From B8-G4 sp033720735 (GTDB lineage Bacteria > Bacteroidota > Bacteroidia > Chitinophagales > Saprospiraceae), in assembly GCA_033720735.1 (NCBI GenBank), contig JAWWBX010000285.1:1-5798 (forward strand): a stretch of DNA of 5,798 bases. The letters run 5' to 3'. The notes beneath the pieces are model-generated. The model saw only the letters and a list, made by a program, of their open reading frames with translations. It was not told the DNA's origin and did no database searches. Positions 1 through 5,798 of this stretch are shown piece by piece. A program made the position numbers and the translations under genes. Numbering within the stretch: position 1 is the first letter of the stretch; each line of letters starts with the position of its first letter.

Positions 1-713
1 GATTCTACGCTGGTGCCCGCCATGACGTTGATGCCGGCCTTCTTGAATGCACGGGCCAGTTCTTTTGAAATGTCCTTGTCTTCCCGGGGTACCAATCCCT
101 GCTCGAGGAATTCAACGACGGTCACTTCGCTTCCTACGGCATTGTAGAAGTAGGCAAACTCGACACCGATCGCACCGGCGCCCACGACGACGAGCTTCTT
201 GGGAATGCTCTCGAGGGTCATTGCCTTGCGGTACTCGATGATCTGTTTGTCGTCGATCGGCAAACTCGGAAGCGCTTTGGCGCGTCCGCCGGTGGCCACG
301 ATGATGTGGTCGGCTTCGTACGTGGTCTTCTTGCCCTTGGCATCGGTGACCTCTACTTTCTTGCCGCGGGCCAGGCTGCCGGTTCCTTCGATGACGGTGA
401 TCTTGTTTTTCTTCATCAAAAAGGAGACGCCTTTGCTCATCCCGTCGGCGACATCCCGTGATCGTTTGACCATCGCATCAAGATCTGCTTTCGGATTGCC
501 AACGGTCACCCCATAATCCTCTGCGTGCGCCACATATTCGAACACCTGGGCACTCTTGAGCAAGGCCTTGGTGGGAATACATCCCCAGTTGAGGCAGATG
601 CCGCCCAGGGCCTCGCGCTCGACCACTGCTGTCTTCAGGCCGAGTTGTGATGCCCGGATGGCAGCAACATACCCTCCTGGTCCTGAACCTATGACGATCA
701 GATCGTATTTCAT
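1..713 (-). CDS. lpdA: Dihydrolipoyl dehydrogenase (E3), N-terminal half, cut by window edge
   Basis: This FAD flavoenzyme reoxidises the lipoyl groups of 2-oxo acid dehydrogenase complexes (pyruvate, 2-oxoglutarate, branched-chain) or of the glycine cleavage system, passing electrons to NAD+ in the cytoplasm. The first 237 residues are visible; the family is about 460-475 long, so roughly half is missing beyond position 1. Seen directly: an FAD-binding GSGPGG at residues 9-14, with Glu32 ending the second strand; the redox-active disulfide motif GGICLNWGCIPTK with Cys40 and Cys45; an ATGG stretch at 140-143; and a second Rossmann motif GAGAIG at 178-183. The acidic Glu201 after that strand points to NAD+ rather than NADP+. 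The ATG at 713 is chosen because the flavin fold begins at once (MKYDLIVIGSGPGG). No Shine-Dalgarno precedes it. It is divergent from gdhA. Which complex it serves cannot be told; the active-site His-Glu pair and dimer domain lie outside the window. Confidence 0.96.
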   Translation of the reverse strand, partial: MKYDLIVIGSGPGGYVAAIRASQLGLKTAVVEREALGGICLNWGCIPTKALLKSAQVFEYVAHAEDYGVTVGNPKADLDAMVKRSRDVADGMSKGVSFLMKKNKITVIEGTGSLARGKKVEVTDAKGKKTTYEADHIIVATGGRAKALPSLPIDDKQIIEYRKAMTLESIPKKLVVVGAGAIGVEFAYFYNAVGSEVTVVEFLEQGLVPREDKDISKELARAFKKAGINVMAGTSVE

Positions 714-724
714 GTGTAGGTTGT

Positions 725-809
725 TTTTGAATGCGGATGCGAAGATACTCAGATTCGGAAATGCCCGTGATCCAAATCAGGGATGCCCGTAGTGCACAGT
801 CATTCAAAA
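725..809. repeat. 9-bp perfect inverted repeat, arms 725-733 and 801-809
   Basis: TTTTGAATG at 725-733 is the exact reverse complement of CATTCAAAA at 801-809, with 67 bp between. One arm lies in the presumed lpdA leader and the other just upstream of the presumed gdhA promoter. It could be a pair of half-sites for a regulator or looped operators, but a 9-bp match in a region this size may occur by chance. Confidence 0.3.
740..747 (-). promoter_or_regulatory. Possible -7 element for lpdA (weak)
   Basis: Read on the minus strand this is TATCTTCG, one mismatch from the Bacteroidota -7 consensus TAnnTTTG. It ends 26 nt before the lpdA ATG, which would give a leader of about 20 nt. A TTTG lies upstream, but at about 25 bp spacing, longer than the usual 19-21, so the -33 element is not convincing. 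Confidence 0.25.
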
Positions 810-819
810 CCGCCGGGGA

Positions 820-831
820 TATACTACTTTG
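820..831 (+). promoter_or_regulatory. Possible -10/-7 element for gdhA (weak)
   Basis: The sequence TATACTACTTTG offers two overlapping readings: TATACT at 820-825, a one-mismatch sigma70 -10 box, or TACTTTG at 825-831, a Bacteroidota -7 element with one spacer base missing. No good -35 or -33 partner is visible at the expected distance. Initiation here would give a leader of about 25-35 nt. Confidence 0.3.
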
Positions 832-854
832 TACTTAAATCGTTCATATACAAA
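828..854. repeat. Inverted repeat TTTGTA / TACAAA in the gdhA leader
   Basis: The arms TTTGTA (828-833) and TACAAA (849-854) are perfect complements separated by 15 bp, a centre-to-centre spacing of 21 bp or two helical turns. It sits between the presumed promoter and the gdhA ATG, where a repressor could bind. The arms are only 6 bp, so chance is quite possible. Confidence 0.25.
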
Positions 855-862
855 CCTGATTT

Positions 863-2218
<1,356 letters not shown>

Positions 2219-2224
2219 GCGGCG

Positions 2225-3409
2225 CTAGTCTTCCTGAAACGGGGCCAGCCCCTGGGAGAAATCGCGGAGTTCAAAGTAGTCAGGGATAAACGGGACGCTG
2301 CCGTCCGGAGTGATATAGGCGATGCCATTGCGGAAGGCAGCCCGGGCCAATCCCTCGGAGAAATCCCACGCCAGGCCGTATTGCGGAGGGAGCGCAACAG
2401 ACCCGTCGGCATGGAGGTAGCCGCAGAGTCCTTCCAGGTTGTAGGCCGCCAGACCCTCGGAGAAGTCATTGATCTGGTCGTAACGGCATTCAGTGATGAG
2501 CACGCCGCTGGTATCGATCAGTCCGTGCTTGCCGTTGCGCACCACCACCCAATTGCCGGACCCGGCGTAGCGCATGTACTCAAATCCTTCTTGTGTCAGA
2601 CGTCGCATGGTCTGGTCGATGAGGTGCCAGCTGCCATCGTACTGCACCGCCGCGCGCCCTGCATTGAATGGCCTAACGCTCGAGAAAGTGGCATCGCCGA
2701 TGCGCTTTCCGTCCATTCCCAGATAGTAGCACGACCCATCACGACATGCCGCGATCAGTTGCTCCGCGGGTGGATAGATGCGATCATAGGCTGGATCGAT
2801 CAGAAACTGCCCCGTAGTGTCGATCAGCCCCTCCAACCCGTTGGTGCGTACGCGGGCATAGCCGTCGACGAAGTTGTCAGCGCCCTCGAACGCCGGATCG
2901 ATGCGTACCGAGCCATGCCTGTCGACATACCCGAATTGCGCATCGCGCTCGAAACGTGCGCGGCCTGACCGCATGTCGTAGAGCGCATCGGCACCGGCAA
3001 TGCAATGAATCTTGCCGGCCGTGTCAACAAGGCAGTGTGTGCCGTCAAACCGCGTGACACGCGCCATCCCCTCGCTAAAGGGCCACGCCGCCAGGAATGC
3101 AAAGTTGATCACCACCTCGCCTTTCAGATTGATGTAGCCCCACCGACCGCCGAGATTGGCAGCGGCAAGACCCTCTGAATGGGCTGACACCTGGTCGTAT
3201 TTGGGTCGGATCGCCACGTTGCCATCCTGATCAAGGAAGCCCCACTTCGATGCGGGACCTTCGTAGTCATCAAAGTAGATCTCTTCGGGACTGGCTTTCT
3301 CTGGTTGCTCAGAGGTATCGATATCCGTACGACAACCGGCCAGGACCGTCAGCAGAAGTGTTAAAATCACACCGCAGGGGATATGAATATGCGGCTGTGC
3401 GCGTTTCAT
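2225..3409 (-). CDS. WG-repeat lipoprotein (ten 34-residue repeats)
   Basis: An exported protein of unknown substrate, 394 residues from the ATG at 3409. A type II signal peptide is clear: MKR, a hydrophobic stretch, then the lipobox LAGC with lipidated Cys26, followed by an acidic, Ser/Thr-rich linker to about residue 52. The rest is a repeat array. Repeat anchors (the Trp position of the WG motif) fall at residues 56, 90, 125, 159, 193, 227, 261, 295, 329 and 363, so eight of nine intervals are exactly 34 and one is 35. Only the first two keep Trp-Gly; later copies show FG, EG, HG, CG or IA, but retain the xDG turn and F-S-E-G-L-A end. WG repeats are common in Bacteroidota and Firmicutes, and are thought to mediate binding. 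A TTG at 3421 could add four residues but would overlap the presumed promoter. Six cysteines in the mature part may form disulfides. It is convergent with gdhA and divergent from the next gene. Confidence 0.88.
   Translation of the reverse strand: MKRAQPHIHIPCGVILTLLLTVLAGCRTDIDTSEQPEKASPEEIYFDDYEGPASKWGFLDQDGNVAIRPKYDQVSAHSEGLAAANLGGRWGYINLKGEVVINFAFLAAWPFSEGMARVTRFDGTHCLVDTAGKIHCIAGADALYDMRSGRARFERDAQFGYVDRHGSVRIDPAFEGADNFVDGYARVRTNGLEGLIDTTGQFLIDPAYDRIYPPAEQLIAACRDGSCYYLGMDGKRIGDATFSSVRPFNAGRAAVQYDGSWHLIDQTMRRLTQEGFEYMRYAGSGNWVVVRNGKHGLIDTSGVLITECRYDQINDFSEGLAAYNLEGLCGYLHADGSVALPPQYGLAWDFSEGLARAAFRNGIAYITPDGSVPFIPDYFELRDFSQGLAPFQED
2228..3247 (-). repeat. Tandem 102-bp coding periodicity (WG repeats)
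   Basis: The ten protein repeats correspond to a 102-bp period in DNA. Most copies have diverged, but the register still shows at the nucleotide level in the last copies: on the plus strand, CCCTGGGAGAAATC (2250), CCCTCGGAGAAATC (2352) and CCCTCGGAGAAGTC (2454) lie exactly 102 bp apart. This supports growth by in-frame duplication, with the C-terminal copies being youngest or most homogenised. Confidence 0.75.
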
Positions 3410-3418
3410 AACAGAGGC

Positions 3419-3426
3419 CAAAGATA
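3419..3426 (-). promoter_or_regulatory. Perfect TAnnTTTG -7 element for the lipoprotein gene
   Basis: The minus strand reads TATCTTTG, an exact match to the Bacteroidota -7 consensus. It ends 9 nt before the ATG at 3409, so transcription would start only a few bases before the codon, giving a near-leaderless mRNA. No TTG/TTTG -33 partner is visible about 20 bp upstream, which lowers confidence. If real, it excludes the upstream TTG start at 3421. Confidence 0.4.
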
Positions 3427-3434
3427 CAGGTCGC

Positions 3435-3442
3435 TAACTTTC
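3435..3442 (+). promoter_or_regulatory. Possible -7 element for the PsbP-like/START operon
   Basis: TAACTTTC matches TAnnTTTG except for the last base. It ends 18 nt before the ATG at 3461, giving a leader of roughly 10-13 nt. No -33 element is evident. Confidence 0.28.
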
Positions 3443-3460
3443 TCTGGCGTGAGTTCGACG

Positions 3461-4012
3461 ATGATGCATTTTTTGTCTTTGAATGTGTTGGTTGCAACCC
3501 TTTTGCTGTCACCATCGTCTCTGTTGGTGATGGAGAGTTGGGAGACGTTTGTCGATCCGGAAGGCAGGTTTGAAGTGCTCATGCCGGACTCTGTCATGCG
3601 GCAGGTGACACCGGCGGAAACGGCTATCGGCCAGCTTGAGTACGTCTCGTACGTGAGTTTTGCGCAAGGCATGAGCGGCAACGCCCACTACATCGTGAGC
3701 TATTGCGATTATCCGGCGGGTACGCTGCACGAAGACAGCACCGATCTTGTCCGGGCGTTCTTTGAAGAAACGCTACAAGGGTCGCTCGAGGCAGTGAATG
3801 GCAAACTCATGTATCAGGATGAGATCACGGTGGCAGGACATCCGGGGATGATCTGGAAAGTCGGGTCCGAAGCAACCAATCTGCACGTGAAAAGCCAGGC
3901 GTTGATTGTCGATCGTACTTACTATACGCTGCAGATCACGACCTCCGCCGCACACAGCCTGCAACATGACGGCGAAAGATTCTTTCAATCATTCAAATTG
4001 CTCGATCCATGA
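3461..4012 (+). CDS. Secreted PsbP/Mog1-like-fold protein, function unknown
   Basis: A 183-residue exported protein when started at the ATG at 3461 (the adjacent ATG at 3464 is equally possible). An N-terminal hydrophobic signal segment covers about residues 4-24 (FLSLNVLVATLLLS and beyond); no clear Ala-x-Ala site is seen, so the cleavage point is uncertain. The mature part has the layout of small PsbP/Mog1-like domains found widely in bacteria: an opening WETFVDPEGRFEVLMP (27-42), a central beta region with IVSYCDYP, a helix rich in F, E and L, the GHPGMIW turn (126-132), an R-TYYTLQ strand (152-158) and the closing FFQSFKLL (174-181). No catalytic residues are known for this type. An ATG at 3383 in the same frame would overlap the divergent gene and bury the signal peptide, so it was not used. 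Its stop overlaps the START gene's start (ATGA), so the two are probably cotranslated. Fold assignment is by motif pattern only. Confidence 0.75.
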   Translation: MMHFLSLNVLVATLLLSPSSLLVMESWETFVDPEGRFEVLMPDSVMRQVTPAETAIGQLEYVSYVSFAQGMSGNAHYIVSYCDYPAGTLHEDSTDLVRAFFEETLQGSLEAVNGKLMYQDEITVAGHPGMIWKVGSEATNLHVKSQALIVDRTYYTLQITTSAAHSLQHDGERFFQSFKLLDP

Positions 4013-4638
4013 CCCCAATCTATCGCACGATCCTGCCCGGTTTACTCTGCCTGCTATCACTGGGTGTCCTGGCGGCCCCGGATCACCATGGTGGCTGGAA
4101 GCTCGAATCGGAGAAGAACGGGATCAAGATCTATACGCGTCCCATTGTTGGCTCCAAACTGAAACAGGTGCGCGCGGTAACCGAGATCGATGCATCGCGC
4201 CAGACCGTGATGCACGTCCTCACGGATTATTCCAATTACAAGAACTGGGTCAACAACGTGGTGGAGAGCTACATCGTGGAGCACCCGCAGGATTCGGTAC
4301 ACTACGTGTATACTTACGAGGACGCGCCATGGCCGGTGCAGAATCGCTACAATGTAGCCAGGATGACGCTGGAAGAGGATCAGCAAACAAGCCGTCTGTC
4401 ATTTCAGGCCATGCCGCATTACATGGACAACTCGCGCAAGGGGATCGAGATCGAACGCTACGAAGGGTGGTGGGAAGTCTCGTCGCTCGCCAGCGGCGGC
4501 TGCCGCATCGAATACATGCTTGATCATAACCCCGGAGGATTTGTTCCTCCCTGGCTGATCAACTACATGGCCGTTGATGCACCACTCAAAACACTGGAAA
4601 ACCTCATTTCCACGATCAAGGCCCTGCACAAGAGCTAG
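4009..4638 (+). CDS. Secreted START-domain (SRPBCC superfamily) protein
   Basis: A 209-residue protein with a signal peptide and one START-type domain. START domains form a helix-grip cavity that usually holds a lipid or other hydrophobic ligand; the ligand here is unknown. Residues 1-22 form the signal (ILPGLLCLLSLGVLA), with likely cleavage at VLA|A. The domain spans about 30-205: W-K-L-x(6)-GIKIYTRP, the helix with TDYSNYKNW (72-80), PWPVQNR (107-113, matching the PWPVSDRD type motif of bacterial START proteins), GWWEV (153-157), and DHNPGGFVPPWLIN (172-185) before the long C-terminal helix. The ATG overlaps the upstream gene's stop as ATGA, without a Shine-Dalgarno, which implies translational coupling and a shared role in the cell envelope. 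Its TAG overlaps the stop of the opposing decarboxylase gene. Export to the periplasm is inferred from the signal peptide. Confidence 0.88.
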   Translation: MTPIYRTILPGLLCLLSLGVLAAPDHHGGWKLESEKNGIKIYTRPIVGSKLKQVRAVTEIDASRQTVMHVLTDYSNYKNWVNNVVESYIVEHPQDSVHYVYTYEDAPWPVQNRYNVARMTLEEDQQTSRLSFQAMPHYMDNSRKGIEIERYEGWWEVSSLASGGCRIEYMLDHNPGGFVPPWLINYMAVDAPLKTLENLISTIKALHKS

Positions 4639-5798
4639 ACCCGTGCAATGCCAGCTGCCAACAGCCGGTCGCGATGCCAGATCAGAAGTTCGAGAAGCAG
4701 GTCCACCTGCTTGAGGTGTGTCCTGAAGCACAAGACGGCAAGCCGGATCCAGAATACCCCGTCGATCATCGTGGAGGAAATGAAGATCCGGCCATCTTCC
4801 TGTACGGCCTTGACCAAGGCTGCATTGAACGCGTTGGCATTCAGTCCAGATGCCTCGTACCGGTAGATGGCTACAGACAATTCGGGCTCGGGCCCGACGG
4901 TAAAGCCAGCCTCCCCGATCTTCCGGTGGAAGTAGCGGGCGAGCAACCACTTTTCCTTGAGCGCTGCGCGGAAGGGGCTGAGTCCGAAGAGTTGCAGGGG
5001 AAGCCACATGCGCAGCCCTCGGAAGTGTTTGGTCAGTTCCGGTGACAGATCGGCCGGTGAGTACTCATCGGAGGTGTTGACCGCATCCTGCATGTAGTTG
5101 GCCCGGTAATAGTGTGAGGCATTCAAATGCGCTGCGTCACGCACCAGGATCGCCCCGGTGCCGTAAGGCAGGAACAACCCCTTGTGCGGGTCAACAATAT
5201 AGCTGTCGGACCGACCGGCCCCCTTCAGCAGAGGTGCGATCTCTGGAACGAGCGCAAAGAACCCGCCATATGCCGCATCCACCTGCAACCACATGTTATT
5301 TGCATGGGAAATGGTGGCCAGAGCTCCGACCGGATCGATGGCGCCGGTGTCGGTCGAGCCCAGGGACGCCACGACCAGAAATGGGATGTGACCGGCCGCA
5401 CGGTCCTCTGCGATCATTTCCTCCAGCCTGCCGGGATGCATCCGGAAGTGTTCGTCCAGGGGTACCTGGCGTAAGGTGGCTTCTGCCAGACCGGCGATCC
5501 TGATGGCTTTGTGCACGCAATGATGGGTCTGGGCATTCACATAGATCACACACCTGGGAACGTGTGCCGCCCGGATGCCCAGTGCATCGCGCGCCGTGGT
5601 GATCCCGATCAGATTGGCAATACTCCCGCCGGAGGTCAGGTTGCCGTGTGCTTCGACCGGATATCCAATCATGTCACACATCCAGCGGATCAGCATGTTT
5701 TCCATGCGCACCGCACCAGGATTGGCAAAATAGATCCCGGCGTAACGATTGGTTACATCTGCCAGGAAGTCTCCAATCGCCGAAGGGTACACCCCTCC
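4635..5798 (-). CDS. Group II PLP-dependent decarboxylase family protein, N-terminus beyond window
   Basis: A fold-type I PLP enzyme of the aromatic amino acid/glutamate/histidine decarboxylase superfamily; the substrate is unknown. The frame stays open to position 5798 (Gly-Gly-Val before YPSAIGDF). The GTG at 5790-5792 is thus internal, and roughly 80-100 N-terminal residues are missing. Counting that Val as 1: YPSAIGDFLADVTNRYAG opens the PLP domain; TSGGSIAN (53-60) binds the phosphate; His90 in QTHHCVHKA is the ring-stacking residue; STDTGAIDP (146-154); Asp172 in VDAAYGG pairs with the pyridine nitrogen; Lys204 in DPHKGLFLPYG is the Schiff-base lysine. Tyr233 lies 29 residues after Lys204, the same spacing as the catalytic-loop Tyr in mammalian DOPA decarboxylase, so true decarboxylation is plausible. 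The GLFLPYGTGAILVRD stretch differs from the WLLVNFD of classical aromatic decarboxylases and marks a separate bacterial subgroup. It is convergent with, and overlaps by 4 bp, the START gene. Confidence 0.9.
   Translation of the reverse strand, partial: GGVYPSAIGDFLADVTNRYAGIYFANPGAVRMENMLIRWMCDMIGYPVEAHGNLTSGGSIANLIGITTARDALGIRAAHVPRCVIYVNAQTHHCVHKAIRIAGLAEATLRQVPLDEHFRMHPGRLEEMIAEDRAAGHIPFLVVASLGSTDTGAIDPVGALATISHANNMWLQVDAAYGGFFALVPEIAPLLKGAGRSDSYIVDPHKGLFLPYGTGAILVRDAAHLNASHYYRANYMQDAVNTSDEYSPADLSPELTKHFRGLRMWLPLQLFGLSPFRAALKEKWLLARYFHRKIGEAGFTVGPEPELSVAIYRYEASGLNANAFNAALVKAVQEDGRIFISSTMIDGVFWIRLAVLCFRTHLKQVDLLLELLIWHRDRLLAAGIARV

Larger units (their letters stand above)
714..862. promoter_or_regulatory. 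Divergent promoter region between lpdA and gdhA
   Basis: These 149 bases hold no gene and must carry the start signals for both neighbours. The region is visibly richer in A and T near gdhA than the flanking coding DNA. It contains two inverted repeats (725-733 with 801-809; 828-833 with 849-854), a direct repeat ATGCCCGT at 761-768 and 783-790 (22 bp apart), and weak promoter-like elements on both strands. An in-frame TGA at 857-859 closes the gdhA frame just upstream of its ATG. No Shine-Dalgarno is seen before either start. A promoter region here is near certain from gene geometry; the exact elements are not. Confidence 0.7.
3410..3460. promoter_or_regulatory. Short divergent promoter region
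   Basis: Only 51 bp separate the chosen starts of the lipoprotein gene (minus) and the PsbP-like gene (plus). Both promoters must therefore lie here or extend into the opposite coding regions. Promoter-like -7 elements are found on both strands with 8 bp between them. No Shine-Dalgarno is seen for either gene. Confidence 0.55.

Noticed and set aside
2381..2968. A 195-codon plus-strand frame opposite the WG-repeat gene
   Set aside because: It is explained by the repetitive codon pattern of the gene on the other strand; its translation has no signal, motif or promoter of its own.
3410..3421. TTG at 3421 as start of the lipoprotein
   Set aside because: It adds only four residues before MKR, which is a normal signal-peptide beginning, and it overlaps the perfect -7 element.
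3383..3460. Upstream ATG (3383) and GTG (3449) as starts of the PsbP-like protein
   Set aside because: The 3383 start would overlap the divergent lipoprotein gene and put 26 residues before an evident signal peptide; the residues between show no conserved pattern. The GTG is possible but adds only polar residues.
4534..4550. Hairpin GGAGGA-TTTGT-TCCTCC as a terminator
   Set aside because: It is inside the START coding region (the conserved GGFVPPW segment), has only a 6-bp stem and no following T run.

Overview
The window is a compact stretch of bacterial chromosome with six protein genes and almost no spare DNA. By eye the G+C content is moderately high, in the mid to upper fifties percent. 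None of the five visible start codons is preceded by a recognisable Shine-Dalgarno sequence. One perfect and three imperfect copies of the Bacteroidota-type -7 promoter element (TAnnTTTG) lie upstream of genes. Together with the gene content (a WG-repeat lipoprotein and an lpd with a Bacteroidota-like feel), this suggests a Bacteroidota or Rhodothermota relative, perhaps Rhodothermales or Balneolales. That is an inference, not an identification.

Layout from left to right. (1) Positions 1-713, minus strand: the N-terminal half of dihydrolipoyl dehydrogenase (lpdA), cut by the window edge. (2) Positions 714-862: a divergent promoter region. (3) Positions 863-2218, plus strand: a complete NADP-type glutamate dehydrogenase (gdhA). 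(4) Positions 2225-3409, minus strand: a lipoprotein made of ten WG-type repeats in a nearly perfect 34-residue register, convergent with gdhA at 6 bp. (5) Positions 3410-3460: a very short divergent promoter region. (6) Positions 3461-4012 and 4009-4638, plus strand: a two-gene, translationally coupled unit encoding a secreted PsbP/Mog1-like protein and a secreted START-domain protein. (7) Positions 4635-5798, minus strand: a group II PLP-dependent decarboxylase lacking its N-terminus because of the window edge. Its stop codon shares the CTAG tetranucleotide with the START gene's stop.

Functionally, lpdA and gdhA meet at 2-oxoglutarate. Lpd is the E3 subunit of 2-oxoglutarate and pyruvate dehydrogenase complexes, and GdhA aminates 2-oxoglutarate to glutamate. 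The middle three genes all encode exported proteins with no assignable substrate. The decarboxylase looks catalytically complete in the part that is visible, but its substrate cannot be read from the sequence. I see no tRNA, rRNA, CRISPR array, insertion sequence, phage gene or defence system. Most of the window is ordinary metabolism plus exported proteins of unknown role, and I do not claim a new system.
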